Shown here: in pieces, positions 27,221 through 36,014 of the stretch
Layout of the letters: every line of letters begins with the position of its first letter
Position numbering within the stretch: position 1 is the first letter of the stretch
Source of the DNA: Psychrosphaera sp. B3R10
GTDB lineage: Bacteria; Pseudomonadota; Gammaproteobacteria; Enterobacterales; Alteromonadaceae
Direction: 5' to 3'
DNA length: 64,000 bases
Assembly: GCF_018861025.1 (NCBI RefSeq)
Contig: NZ_JAHKQH010000036.1
Coordinates: forward strand, 1 to 64,000
The notes under the pieces: generated by a model
The model's input: only the letters and a program-made list of their open reading frames with translations
Databases searched by the model: none
Told to the model about the DNA's origin: nothing
Translations under genes and position numbers: made by a program

Positions 27221-28414
27221 ATGTTTTATAAACCTTTTGATTTATCAATCGTTAACAATACTGCCCAAGCTGCATTTGCTTTATCGGTATTGACGCTCTT
27301 TACATTACCCGCTGCAACAGCCGCCGAATCAATTGTTGAAAACGAGGCCGAACAAAAACCGGCTTTAGAGATATCAGGCAAGGTTATGGTTGATGTTCGT
27401 CAAGCAGATGATTTGTTTCTCGACGATGATTTTGAAGATGCATTACTGCGGCGCTTAGACTTAACCGCTGAATATACATTTTCTGAACTTTGGAGTGCCG
27501 AACTCCAAGTCGCCTACGACCAAATAGAAGAGAAAATAGAAGTCAAAGACGCCAGTATTAAAAGCAAATATTTTTCTGCCTTTAACGTTACGGTAGGTCA
27601 ATTTAAAGAGCCTATGGGTTTAGAATATCTAACAAGCTCAACAAAAGTTGGGGCCATGGAACGGTCGATGGCAACCAATACTTTTGCTCCTAAACGCAAT
27701 GCCGGGATCATGCTTAGCGATAACCAAAAGCGCTATACGTGGGCTGTCGGTGTATTTAATAACTCCGAAGACATTGATTTTAAACAAACAGCGATAACCG
27801 CTCGGGCGACATATAACAAAAAGTTTCTTTTGCCATTCAGTCAAACCAATAAGTTCAGATTGCATCTTGGTCTTTCTGCCACCAGCCGCAATCAAGATCC
27901 AGATGACTCAATTCGAATTAACGAAGACTTAGAGCTTTATGGATCTAATTCAATTATAGAAAGTGAAAAAATCGACGCGACTGACCAATCTACCACCGGA
28001 CTTGAATTTGCGTTTATAGCTGAAAGAGTTGTTTTGCAAGGCGAATATTTTAACCAAAAAGTCACTGCCGCCCCAGACTCGTCAGACTTAAACAGTCAAT
28101 ACGATGGTTTCTACACACAAATGACCTACACCTTAACCGGTGAAGAAATGGACTACAAAAATGGCAAACTCGGAGGCATAAAACCAGAATCGGATTATGG
28201 TGCTTTAAGTTTAGTGGTTCGATATGGTGAGCTAAATGCGCGGGATAATTACGATGGTACGGAAGCGACATCGCTTTATTACGGTTTAAACTACACCTAT
28301 AGCAAACATCTTAGAGCCCAGCTTGGTTATCAACAAGCCGATATATCAGGTAAAAACGCTTTGCTCATTAATCATGGTTCCGCGACCTCTTTGAGGTTAC
28401 AGTATTCATTTTAA
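27221..28414 (+). CDS. OprP/OprO-like phosphate-selective porin
   Basis: Outer-membrane beta-barrel of 397 residues with an N-terminal signal region and alternating beta-strand pattern ending in an aromatic Phe (SLRLQYSF), as expected for a barrel. The segments YFSAFNVTVGQFKEPMGLEY and MERSMATNTFAPKRNAGIML are hallmarks of the OprP family. It lies 11 bases after the DUF4956 gene, so it is probably the fourth gene of the CotH-VTC-DUF4956 operon. This links the operon to phosphate or another anion. Substrate selectivity is inferred. Confidence 0.82.
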   Translation: MFYKPFDLSIVNNTAQAAFALSVLTLFTLPAATAAESIVENEAEQKPALEISGKVMVDVRQADDLFLDDDFEDALLRRLDLTAEYTFSELWSAELQVAYDQIEEKIEVKDASIKSKYFSAFNVTVGQFKEPMGLEYLTSSTKVGAMERSMATNTFAPKRNAGIMLSDNQKRYTWAVGVFNNSEDIDFKQTAITARATYNKKFLLPFSQTNKFRLHLGLSATSRNQDPDDSIRINEDLELYGSNSIIESEKIDATDQSTTGLEFAFIAERVVLQGEYFNQKVTAAPDSSDLNSQYDGFYTQMTYTLTGEEMDYKNGKLGGIKPESDYGALSLVVRYGELNARDNYDGTEATSLYYGLNYTYSKHLRAQLGYQQADISGKNALLINHGSATSLRLQYSF

Positions 28415-28440
28415 ATAAAGGTTCCTTACCCTGTATAATA

Positions 28441-28471
28441 AAAAACGGTCACCTTTGGTGACCGTTTTTTA
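28441..28471 (+). terminator. Bidirectional terminator between porin and mscS
   Basis: Arms AAAAACGGTCACC and GGTGACCGTTTTTT around a TTT loop give a strong stem with a T-run on both strands. It serves the plus-strand porin operon and the minus-strand mscS gene. Confidence 0.9.
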
Positions 28472-28519
28472 TTGATGGCATAACGTACTAACGTCATCAA
28501 CCGTATTGAAAATTGTTAA

Positions 28520-29398
28520 TTATTTTGGTGCCCGAGTAATGGTAACCGCACCGTCAATATGGACGTCACGTTGTGGAAACGCAATAACAATGTTCTTTTC
28601 TTCAAATAACTCGCTTATCCTGAACCTGATGCGACTTCGAGCCATTCTCAGTCCACCTTCAACACTTGAGTTAATCCAAAAATTAACGTCAAATATTAGC
28701 GCGTTATCGCCAAAATCCTCAAACGTAACAATCGGTTTTGGATCTTGCAATACTTCCTGCTGCTCATCTGTCGCCTGTTGAATTAACGCCGCAACTTGTT
28801 TTGGATCTGAGCCATAGGCTACCCCAATTCGTACAGTAGAACGGACTAACCGGTCTACTAACGTCCAGTTAACCACGGTATTTTCCAGCAGTTTACTGTT
28901 TGGTATTAGCATATGAACCCCGTCCACTCGTCGTATACGAGTTGACCGCGTATTGATCTCTTCAACCACACCTTTAACTTCTTCAACTTCTAAAAAGTCG
29001 CCTATTCTTATTGGCTTTTCCCACATCAAAATCCAACCACTGATGAAGTTGTTAATGATGTTTTGGGCTCCAAAACCAAAACCGATGGCAATGGCACCCG
29101 AAAGAAATGCAAACGCAGTTATCGGCACATTTAAAATGTCTAAAATGGTGATAACCAAAATCGCTATCGCAACAACATAAAACAATCGTTGCATCAAGTG
29201 AATGACATTAGGGTCGGTGTGTTTTGACGCCAAATTTTGACTAACACGTCGAACTAACATCTTAGTTAGCTTTAGACCCAAAACAATCAATATCGGTATC
29301 ATAAGCAGCCCACCAAAGGTGATGGGTTGCTCCGACACAGTAAATATTGTTGTCCCTAATACATCTCTAATCGAACTAAATGTTTGCTGAAAATCCAT
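28520..29398 (-). CDS. MscS-family mechanosensitive ion channel
   Basis: Inner-membrane channel of 292 residues that opens under membrane tension. Three N-terminal helices are followed by the pore helix AFLSGAIAIGFGFGAQNIINN and the beta domain WEKPIRIGDFLEVEEVKGVV with INTRSTRIRRVDGVHMLIPNS. The C-terminal alpha/beta part includes VTFEDFGDNALIFDVNFWI. Length and motifs fit the small-conductance channel family. It is followed upstream in the operon by the rim genes, three bases away, so it may be co-transcribed with them. Confidence 0.93.
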   Translation of the reverse strand: MDFQQTFSSIRDVLGTTIFTVSEQPITFGGLLMIPILIVLGLKLTKMLVRRVSQNLASKHTDPNVIHLMQRLFYVVAIAILVITILDILNVPITAFAFLSGAIAIGFGFGAQNIINNFISGWILMWEKPIRIGDFLEVEEVKGVVEEINTRSTRIRRVDGVHMLIPNSKLLENTVVNWTLVDRLVRSTVRIGVAYGSDPKQVAALIQQATDEQQEVLQDPKPIVTFEDFGDNALIFDVNFWINSSVEGGLRMARSRIRFRISELFEEKNIVIAFPQRDVHIDGAVTITRAPK

Positions 29399-29401
29399 AA
29401 C

Positions 29402-29854
29402 TTACACTTTTATTTCGTCGTTAGTTTGAGAATTAATAAACACTTTTGATGGGTCCACCAAAAATCGCTTACCTATTGCTTCACGGCCAAACAACATTAA
29501 GTAGTTCATGTCAGAGCGGTCAGTCAACGATATTTCAATCATCCACTGCTCGTCACCTAACTCACATAAAGTTTCAATGACGTAACGTTGCTCTGCTTCA
29601 CCGTTTGATGATTTCACTTTGCGAATATCACAAATAGGTGCAATACAACTGACGACCTTGTCAACATTATGGACATCAGGATGAATATCAAACTTGACTA
29701 AAGGCTTGCCTTTTTTAACTACTTTTTGAATATTATCAACATGTAACGATGACGTTTTAGCGCCAGTATCCACTCGTACTTGTAAATCACCTATCGCCAA
29801 ATCTGGCAATGCTATCGATTCTAAACGCCCTATGATTTTTTTGTTATTCATCAC
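29402..29854 (-). CDS. rimB: RimB-like retropepsin-fold protease (Zn_protease/DUF785 family)
   Basis: Protein of 150 residues from the family annotated ATP-dependent zinc protease; the visible motif RVDTGAKTSSLHV is a retropepsin-type DTGA. In Pseudomonas, RimB trims the poly-glutamate tail that RimK adds to ribosomal protein S6. Here it lies between an aspartoacylase-like gene and mscS, 12 bases after the former, with rimK at the head of the operon. The assignment rests on the family plus context. Confidence 0.85.
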   Translation of the reverse strand: MMNNKKIIGRLESIALPDLAIGDLQVRVDTGAKTSSLHVDNIQKVVKKGKPLVKFDIHPDVHNVDKVVSCIAPICDIRKVKSSNGEAEQRYVIETLCELGDEQWMIEISLTDRSDMNYLMLFGREAIGKRFLVDPSKVFINSQTNDEIKV

Positions 29855-29866
29855 TGAGTCCTAAAT

Positions 29867-30892
29867 TTAAATTTGCATACCATCAGGTAATAATTGGCCC
29901 TGAACAGTTTCAATTTGCTCTACAATGTCCTGGCTATCTTCTTCAAAGTCAGCAATGTGGAACATAGCTTCACCTTCCTGCACTAACGGAATATTTTGTT
30001 TGCCAATCAAAATACCGCTGCGTGTTGCTTTTACAACATCGATGACTTCACCAAATGGACTACCGATTTCAGCTAAGATATCGTTTTTCTCGATTTGGTC
30101 ACCTAAATCAACTTTATTGTGAACAATGCCACTCGCATTTGCCCGCATCCAGCCACTGCTATTAGCAATAAAAGGTTCTAATGGTTTCCGTTTTTTGCCC
30201 GAGCTTCTTCGCATCATGCCTAAAAACTGTAAAACATTTAATATACCTTTCATTCCAGCTCGGATTGAAAACTCGTCAAATCGTAAAGCTTCACCGGCTT
30301 CGTACAACAATACCTTAGTATCATTTTCTACTGCCGCTTGACGCAAAGAACCGTCTAATACGTTTGAATGCAATACAACAGGAACCCCAAATACTTGGGC
30401 TAACTCTTTAGTAGCATCATCGGTTAAATCGGCACGAATTTGTGGCAAATTAGAACGATGAATCGCACCTGTGTGCAAATCAATACCGTAGTCACACTGC
30501 TTGACTATTTCATTCAAAAATTTAAACGCAACACGACCAGCCAATGAACCTTTACTTGACCCCGGAAAACAACGGTTTAGGTCACGTCGGTCAGGCATAT
30601 AACGGCTTTGATTTACAACGCCATATACGTTAACCATAGGCACAGCAATTACAGTTCCACGAATAATTTTAAAGTTCTTCTGGGTGATAAGACGGCGGAT
30701 AATTTCAATCCCATTCAACTCATCACCATGCACAGCTGCACTTATAAATATTGTTGGCCCTGGTTTTTTAGAGCGAAAAATATGCACAGGTAAAGATACA
30801 TCAGCATCGGTATACAATTTAGCAACGGGTAATTCAATTTTACGTTGCTCACCTGGCATAATTGTAAATTCGCCAATTTTTAATGGCGCCAT
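29867..30892 (-). CDS. Succinylglutamate desuccinylase/aspartoacylase-type M14 metallopeptidase
   Basis: Zinc carboxypeptidase-like protein of about 341 residues. Zinc ligands are in AAVHGDELNGIE and the DLHTGAIHRSN loop. A C-terminal domain around 240-310 resembles the biotinyl-like lid. The third in-frame ATG (30892) has AAGGA six bases upstream, so I prefer it to the ATG at 30907. Genes of this kind sit between rimK and the zinc protease in many marine gammaproteobacteria; the substrate may be a glutamylated peptide, which is inference. Confidence 0.85.
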   Translation of the reverse strand: MAPLKIGEFTIMPGEQRKIELPVAKLYTDADVSLPVHIFRSKKPGPTIFISAAVHGDELNGIEIIRRLITQKNFKIIRGTVIAVPMVNVYGVVNQSRYMPDRRDLNRCFPGSSKGSLAGRVAFKFLNEIVKQCDYGIDLHTGAIHRSNLPQIRADLTDDATKELAQVFGVPVVLHSNVLDGSLRQAAVENDTKVLLYEAGEALRFDEFSIRAGMKGILNVLQFLGMMRRSSGKKRKPLEPFIANSSGWMRANASGIVHNKVDLGDQIEKNDILAEIGSPFGEVIDVVKATRSGILIGKQNIPLVQEGEAMFHIADFEEDSQDIVEQIETVQGQLLPDGMQI

Positions 30893-30918
30893 CGTCATTC
30901 CTTTCATATCTTTACCTA

Positions 30919-31824
30919 CTAACCTTTACCGCGCGTTTTTGTCGCATGTAGTTTTGCATTTTTTTCAATAAATTCGATAACCATTCCGGCTACGTCTTTA
31001 CCCGTCGCATTTTCAATACCTTCAAGACCTGGAGAAGAGTTAACTTCCATAACCATAGGTCCGTTTTGTGAACGCAGTAAATCGACCCCACATACATTCA
31101 AACCCATTATTTTTGCTGCGTTTACCGCAGTCTCACGCTCTTGTTTCGTTAACTTGATCACTTCAGCAGATCCGCCACGGTGTAAGTTAGAACGGAATTC
31201 ACCTTCAGCACCTTGACGTTTCATCGCGGCAACCACTTTACCGCCAACCACCAAACAGCGAATATCGGCACCACCAGCTTCTTTAATAAATTCTTGAACC
31301 AATATGTTTGCTTTTAAGCCCATGAACGCTTCAATAATCGCTTCAGCAGCTTTTGCCGTATCGGCTAATACAACACCAATTCCCTGTGTACCTTCAAGTA
31401 ATTTGATAACAACGGGTGCGCCACCAACATTTTTAATTAAGTCTTTAATGTTGTCTGGCTTGCTCGCGAAACCAGTGCGCGGTAGACCAATGCCCCTACG
31501 AGATAACAATTGTAAAGAGCGTAATTTGTCACGAGAACGACTGATAGCAACCGATTCGTTAACGTTAAACGTTCCCATCATCTCAAACTGACGCGCAACC
31601 GCAGTACCGTAAAACGTTACCGACGCACCAATTCGCGGAATAATCGCATCATACATTGGCAGTTCTTTACCATGGTAACGAACCGTTGGACGACTACTCG
31701 TGATGTCCATGTAGCAATGAAGAGTGTCGATAATATCCACTTCGTGACCCATTGCTTCGCCAGCTTCTTTTAAGCGACGAGTTGAGTATAAGTTTGCGTT
31801 GCGAGATAAAATTGCGATTTTCAT
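30919..31824 (-). CDS. rimK: Ribosomal protein S6--L-glutamate ligase RimK
   Basis: ATP-grasp enzyme of 301 residues that adds glutamates to the C-terminus of ribosomal protein S6. It shows [54 protein letters not shown] and [14 protein letters not shown], all RimK signatures. Length is the same as in E. coli. First gene of a leftward operon with the M14 peptidase, RimB-like protease and probably mscS. The divergent LysR gene begins 149 bases away and could regulate it. Confidence 0.95.
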   Translation of the reverse strand: MKIAILSRNANLYSTRRLKEAGEAMGHEVDIIDTLHCYMDITSSRPTVRYHGKELPMYDAIIPRIGASVTFYGTAVARQFEMMGTFNVNESVAISRSRDKLRSLQLLSRRGIGLPRTGFASKPDNIKDLIKNVGGAPVVIKLLEGTQGIGVVLADTAKAAEAIIEAFMGLKANILVQEFIKEAGGADIRCLVVGGKVVAAMKRQGAEGEFRSNLHRGGSAEVIKLTKQERETAVNAAKIMGLNVCGVDLLRSQNGPMVMEVNSSPGLEGIENATGKDVAGMVIEFIEKNAKLHATKTRGKG

Positions 31825-31972
31825 AATATTTTGTCCAACTTTTAAGTTTGTTTCCGTTTCACTAACGGGTTAATGTTTAAAGAGTGTAGACTGCATTTAT
31901 CAAACAACAAAACGCAATATTTTGGTCGGTTTAATCAATTTTTTTGATTAGACTGGTAAGAAAGAAAAAGCC

Positions 31973-32821
31973 ATGAAAATTGAATTACTTAAAACATTCT
32001 TGGAAGTAAGCCGTACGCTGCATTTTCGACTTGCGGCAGAATCGCTCTATATAACTCAATCCGCCGTGAGTGCACGAATTAAACTGCTCGAAGACGATTT
32101 AGGGGTCATGTTATTTGACCGCAGTCAAAAACACCTCAAATTAACACCGGAAGGCAATCGATTAATAAAACACGCCAACGAGCTGTTATTAATGTGGCAG
32201 AAGACCAAACAAGATGTTGGCGTCTCTGAACATATTTCGTCGCAACTGGTCATTGGGTCAATGATGTCTATTTGGGATATTATTTTGCAGAGTTGGTTAC
32301 AAAAAATTCATCGAAATTTAGATGACTTAAGTTTGATGACAACAAACTATAGCCCTTTTGAATTGCGGAAAAATCTTCTTAGTCGCCTAATTGATATCGC
32401 GTTTTTGTTTGAGCCCCCTTATGTAGAAGAACTAATGACTGAAAAAGTCGCTACAGTTCCTTTAACGCTAGTTTCATCAGAACCAATGCCACTAAATTCA
32501 GCAATAAATATGGATAATTATGTCATGGTTGATTACGGCGAGGCCATTAATGCACAGCATTTAAGGGAGTTTAGTGCAGCGCCACCGCCAAAACATATGA
32601 TGAGCCAACCTAGAATTGCACTCAATTTTATATTAGATGCCGGAGGCAGTGCTTATCTTCCCCGTCAGATGACGTTTGAGCATATTGCGTCACAACGGTT
32701 ACATCTAATTGAAAGCGCACCGGTTTATTCCCGGGACGTGTACGCCGCATATTTAGCTAAAAGCCAAAAAGTAGAAATTATCGAGCAGGTTTTGAATTTA
32801 TTTCCCCACATAAAATTTTAG
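31973..32821 (+). CDS. LysR-family transcriptional regulator (HdfR-like)
   Basis: Regulator of 282 residues with an N-terminal winged helix-turn-helix (LKTFLEVSRTLHFRLAAESL, TQSAVSARIKLLEDDLGVML) and a C-terminal effector-binding domain. HdfR-type proteins share the opening and the SMMSIWDIILQSWL region. It is divergent from rimK across a 148-base gap, the usual LysR arrangement, so the rim operon is a candidate target. Confidence 0.88.
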   Translation: MKIELLKTFLEVSRTLHFRLAAESLYITQSAVSARIKLLEDDLGVMLFDRSQKHLKLTPEGNRLIKHANELLLMWQKTKQDVGVSEHISSQLVIGSMMSIWDIILQSWLQKIHRNLDDLSLMTTNYSPFELRKNLLSRLIDIAFLFEPPYVEELMTEKVATVPLTLVSSEPMPLNSAINMDNYVMVDYGEAINAQHLREFSAAPPPKHMMSQPRIALNFILDAGGSAYLPRQMTFEHIASQRLHLIESAPVYSRDVYAAYLAKSQKVEIIEQVLNLFPHIKF

Positions 32822-32824
32822 GGC

Positions 32825-32857
32825 ATAAAAAATGCGCTTCGTAACTGTAAGCGCATT
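32825..32857 (-). terminator. Terminator downstream of the ZntB-like gene
   Basis: Arms AATGCGCTT and AAGCGCATT. On the minus strand the stem is followed by TTTTTT, so it fits the end of the leftward CorA/ZntB-like gene. On the plus strand the T-run is weak. Confidence 0.7.
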
Positions 32858-32875
32858 TGCAAATGTTAAGTTCTG

Positions 32876-33838
32876 TTAAAACCACTTATTCTTTTTAAAT
32901 AACCAAATTTGTACAGAAATTATAGCCACTAAGCTTGCTACAAAAACACTAAACGCGGTCGAGCTTTCGGCACCTGGGATACCCCCAACGTTGACTCCCC
33001 ACAATCCTGTTAAAAAACCCAGCGGTAAAAATATTGCGGCCACAATCGACAACACATACATTCTGCTGTTCATTTGCTCGGCAAGACCATTACTTAACTC
33101 TTCTTGTGTCACTGCAGCTCGGTCGCGGACAGAATCTAAGTCTTCGACTAAACGGGTGAGATGATCAGTGGTTTCACGCAATTGAATTTTTTCTGAAGCG
33201 GTAAAAAATGCAATCTTTTCACTTATCAGCTGATTCATCGCTTCTTTTTGTGGGGACAAATAACGTCGAAGTGAAATAATTTGGCGTCGCACATCTGATA
33301 TTTCGTTACGCAGAGCATAGCTATTGTTCGTTAAAATACTCTCTTCGATAACTGAAACCTTATCTTCAATATCTTCAATGGTGTTGGTCATTCTAGAGAT
33401 CAATAGATCGGTCAGTTGCACCACAAGATCAGTGGCAGACTTTGGTCCCGTACCATTTTCCATACTTACAGCAATATCGTTAGCCGATAATAATCTCCGA
33501 CGTCTGGTACTGATCACGCGGTTTTTGGTTACCCACAGGCGAATTGACACCATATCTTCTGGATCACTATTGGGCGCTAAATTAACACCACGCAATGAGA
33601 TGAGTAAACCATCGTCTAGCGTCGTCGCGCGGGGACGCGTTTCATCACACAATAATGCATCAGCAACGACGGGATTAAGTCCACTGACTTCCCTTAAATA
33701 GGTCTGGGTTGTCTCTTCTGTGTAGTCAAAGTGCAACCAGCTTGGACGGTTATTATCTAACTCATTTAATGACGGAATGGGATCTGCTGGCCCTTCCGCA
33801 TTAAAGTAAAAGCCATAAATAAAATCTGAATTTGACAT
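32876..33838 (-). CDS. zntB: CorA/ZntB-family divalent cation transporter
   Basis: Pentameric inner-membrane metal channel type, 320 residues from the preferred ATG at 33838 (MSNSDFIYGFYF). A long cytosolic domain is followed by two C-terminal helices, the first ending in the pore signature GLWGVNVGG and a second ending in the basic KKNKWF. The signature is GVN where CorA has GMN and E. coli ZntB has GIN; the acidic entry loop IPGAE is present. Zinc or magnesium cannot be settled from sequence. An ATG at 33895 would add 19 residues unlike the family. Confidence 0.85.
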   Translation of the reverse strand: MSNSDFIYGFYFNAEGPADPIPSLNELDNNRPSWLHFDYTEETTQTYLREVSGLNPVVADALLCDETRPRATTLDDGLLISLRGVNLAPNSDPEDMVSIRLWVTKNRVISTRRRRLLSANDIAVSMENGTGPKSATDLVVQLTDLLISRMTNTIEDIEDKVSVIEESILTNNSYALRNEISDVRRQIISLRRYLSPQKEAMNQLISEKIAFFTASEKIQLRETTDHLTRLVEDLDSVRDRAAVTQEELSNGLAEQMNSRMYVLSIVAAIFLPLGFLTGLWGVNVGGIPGAESSTAFSVFVASLVAIISVQIWLFKKNKWF

Positions 33839-33972
33839 AAATTGTTCAAACCTTATAAGTTTGTTACCTGTAGAATTACCGCTAAACATACACAAATAAA
33901 CCGAAGTCGCACATCAATTTATTCCTAAAACAGCGTTTATTTTATGCCGCGTTTCGCAATTAACTCGGGCGA

Positions 33973-34146
33973 CTAAGGCTCATTTGGTGTTTTTCCCACG
34001 TCGTGGTTAACCTCTGTATCTGGTTGTTTATTTTTTTGCTCAATTTGCCATTTCTCCAGCTCAGCAAAATACACATCCCAGACACATGGACAACAACTAC
34101 CGCCGCCACAACATTCACTCAAGCCGGGTTTTTCTGGTTTTTCCAT
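33973..34146 (-). CDS. Small Cys-rich oxidoreductase-like (OXLD1-type) protein
   Basis: A 57-residue ORF. The motif ECCGGGSCCPCVWDVYFAEL is the core of the small oxidoreductase-like domain (Pfam Oxidored-like, found in human OXLD1 and many proteobacterial short proteins), with five Cys in CCxxxxCCxC. The tail is charged and low in complexity. It is isolated in the 400-base gap between the ZntB-like gene and the flavoprotein gene. The function of this family is not established; metal or iron-sulfur binding is plausible. Confidence 0.75.
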   Translation of the reverse strand: MEKPEKPGLSECCGGGSCCPCVWDVYFAELEKWQIEQKNKQPDTEVNHDVGKTPNEP

Positions 34147-34243
34147 ACAAATACCGCGCGGTAAACTTATACCATTCCACCTAATTATTCGTCACTTAGT
34201 GAGTATACAAAAGATTTTGACAGTGAAAACTAAGGGCTGTTAA

Positions 34244-34753
34244 TTAGTTACGATCCATCTGTATTACAAACTTGGCAATAACTTCGTGATGATGTTCTAC
34301 AAGATATTGCGACTCACATTGGCAATACAGCATGCCGCGATAATCCATGCCTAAGTATCTGAAGGTCAGTTGAAACATCTGTTCAAAACAGTTCGGCGGG
34401 ATCTTGTCGCTGCCGGTTGCTAAAACAACCACTTGTTTACCCCGTAACTGCCTGCCTTTGGCTTTATCCGTTTTTAATAGATCAGACCAACGGTCAATAA
34501 ATGTCTTCATTTGTGCACTGGCACTGTACCAATACATTGGCGTCGCTAGAATTATTCTGTCGTATTTAAGTAAGCCTACCATGAGGGAAATAAAGTCATC
34601 GTTATAGTCTGCATTATAATCAAAGGGGCTTATCTCATAATCGTTAAGATCCACTACGGTCGCATTTATGATTGTCGCGTAATCATGAACGAGTGCGCTT
34701 GTATTACCGTCACTTCGGCTAGAACCTAAAATAATTACCGTTGACTCAGACAT
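34244..34753 (-). CDS. NADPH-dependent FMN reductase/flavodoxin-fold protein
   Basis: Flavoprotein of 169 residues. The start is ATG 34753, with GAGGA 7 bases upstream and overlapping the VOC gene end by 8 bases; longer starts run through that gene. The phosphate-binding loop of the FMN fold is VIILGSSRSDGNTSALV, and TPMYWYSASAQMKTFIDRWSD contacts flavin. It is the last gene of an operon under a predicted SoxR-activated promoter, so a role in redox-cycling drug or quinone detoxification is likely. Confidence 0.87.
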   Translation of the reverse strand: MSESTVIILGSSRSDGNTSALVHDYATIINATVVDLNDYEISPFDYNADYNDDFISLMVGLLKYDRIILATPMYWYSASAQMKTFIDRWSDLLKTDKAKGRQLRGKQVVVLATGSDKIPPNCFEQMFQLTFRYLGMDYRGMLYCQCESQYLVEHHHEVIAKFVIQMDRN

Positions 34754-35162
34754 ACAAATTCCTCTGCGCTGGAATGTCCGATAGGTATTCAACAAATTCG
34801 ACTTCATATCCGTCAGGGTCAATAAAATACGCATTCTTTCGGTATTCATCGGCATCTGAATATTTGGCTAGTTCAAACCCAACTAACCTTAATCTGTCGA
34901 TGACATCTTGTAAGTTAGTGGTTACAAATGCAAAGTGCGCCATACCAACAGAGTTAGACTTCAAGTCACGGTTTTCACCGGAACCGCCGTCATTAAATGT
35001 TAAATAATTGTAATCATCACCAAAATGTAGCCAGTTTCTTGGTGTGCCATACCAAGTCGACTGCCCTTCCCCACGAATAACCCAATGCGGAAATGCGGCT
35101 TGATAAAATGCTAACGATTTTTCAAGACTGACAACCACTAAATTTAAATGTTCCAGTTTCAT
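34746..35162 (-). CDS. VOC-family (glyoxalase/bleomycin-resistance) protein
   Basis: Small metalloenzyme-fold protein of 138 residues with two beta-alpha-beta-beta-beta modules: MKLEHLNLVVVSLEKSLAF, then GMAHFAFVTTNLQDVIDRL and YFIDPDGYEVEFVEYL, which hold the usual His and Glu metal ligands. AAGGAG stands just before the start. It belongs to the SoxR-controlled operon with the flavoprotein; the substrate is unknown. Confidence 0.87.
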   Translation of the reverse strand: MKLEHLNLVVVSLEKSLAFYQAAFPHWVIRGEGQSTWYGTPRNWLHFGDDYNYLTFNDGGSGENRDLKSNSVGMAHFAFVTTNLQDVIDRLRLVGFELAKYSDADEYRKNAYFIDPDGYEVEFVEYLSDIPAQRNLYV

Positions 35163-35173
35163 TTTTGTTCTCC

Positions 35174-35329
35174 TTATTTCAAATTCATAACGGCATTAAA
35201 TAAACTGCAAAAGCGGTAACCCAGTTGTTTGTCGTTCATTCGTTCGGTTTTGGACTGTCTAATGTTGTTCTCGGCGCAAGCTGAAGTTAATTTTCTAGGT
35301 GCCTGATCATGTTGCTTTGTATTTTTCAT
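35174..35329 (-). CDS. Predicted 51-residue protein of the SoxR operon
   Basis: A short ORF. It has an AGGAGAATCAA ribosome binding site directly before ATG 35329, and it ends 11 bases before the VOC gene start. The product starts MKNTKQHDQAPRKL and is basic, with two Cys and no signal or membrane segment. I recognise no family. Position right after the SoxR-type promoter and a good ribosome binding site make it likely to be translated, but a leader peptide or non-functional ORF cannot be excluded. Confidence 0.5.
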   Translation of the reverse strand: MKNTKQHDQAPRKLTSACAENNIRQSKTERMNDKQLGYRFCSLFNAVMNLK

Positions 35330-35385
35330 TTGATTCTCCTAATGCATTTCATTTTTTAATAATTAGCTCGATTAAGCTGTTGCAC

Positions 35386-35416
35386 ATCCTAAAACCTCAA
35401 GTTAACCTGAGGTAAA
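35386..35416 (-). promoter_or_regulatory. SoxR operator within a 19-bp-spacer promoter
   Basis: The palindrome ACCTCAAGTTAACCTGAGGT at 35394-35413 has one mismatch between arms and matches known SoxR boxes. On the minus strand it lies between a -35 TTTACC (35411-35416) and a -10 TAGGAT (35386-35391) exactly 19 bases apart, the overlong spacer that MerR-family activators such as SoxR need. It should drive the leftward ORF51-VOC-flavoprotein operon and may also control soxR, whose start is 30 bases away. Confidence 0.85.
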
Positions 35417-35443
35417 GTGTTATTTTGAAAAAAGTGAAAAAAA

Positions 35444-35887
35444 ATGGAACAAGAACCTACATGGGCCGTCGGACGAGTGGCAAAACGGTGCGGCGTAAAA
35501 GTATCAACGTTGCACTTTTATGAAGAAAAAGGATTGATTAGAAGTTGGCGCAATCAAGGTAATCAACGGCGTTATAAACCAGAAGTATTACGTCGTATAT
35601 CTGTCATTAAAGCGGCGCAAAAAATGGGGGTGAGTTTAGATGAAATAAAACATGCCTTTTCGACATTACCAAACAATAGAACGCCAACTAAAGAAGATTG
35701 GCAACATTTAAGTCAATTATGGCATGACGCCCTTAATCGTAAAATTCACCAATTGGAGAACCTCCGTGACTCACTGACCGGATGTATTGGTTGTGGTTGT
35801 TTGTCCCTGAATTCGTGTCCAATTTACAATCCCGACGATGAGCTTTCCAGTCAAGGACCAGGACCCGTTATTTTAGATTCAAAATAA
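35444..35887 (+). CDS. soxR: Redox-sensitive transcriptional activator SoxR
   Basis: MerR-family regulator of 147 residues. The DNA-binding domain reads VGRVAKRCGVKVSTLHFYEEKGLI, followed by the dimerisation helix. The C-terminal iron-sulfur site is Cys114-x2-Cys117-x-Cys119-x5-Cys125 (CIGCGCLSLNSC), diagnostic of SoxR. There is no soxS in view; as in most non-enteric bacteria it appears to act directly on a small neighbouring operon through the box at 35394-35413. Confidence 0.95.
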   Translation: MEQEPTWAVGRVAKRCGVKVSTLHFYEEKGLIRSWRNQGNQRRYKPEVLRRISVIKAAQKMGVSLDEIKHAFSTLPNNRTPTKEDWQHLSQLWHDALNRKIHQLENLRDSLTGCIGCGCLSLNSCPIYNPDDELSSQGPGPVILDSK

Positions 35888-36014
35888 TAGCCGTGAAGAT
35901 ATGATAACAATCCACATAACGCACAAGTTCGTTCAAAGTCTCCTCAGAGCTCTGATAATTAGCCAAATTTATGTCTTTTGCTAAAAAATTTACATCATGA
36001 TTAGAAAATTATTT

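Noticed and set aside
8086..30000. Functional link between the two retropepsin-like proteins in the window
   Set aside because: They belong to different families (TIGR02281-like and RimB-like) in unrelated contexts; proximity looks coincidental.
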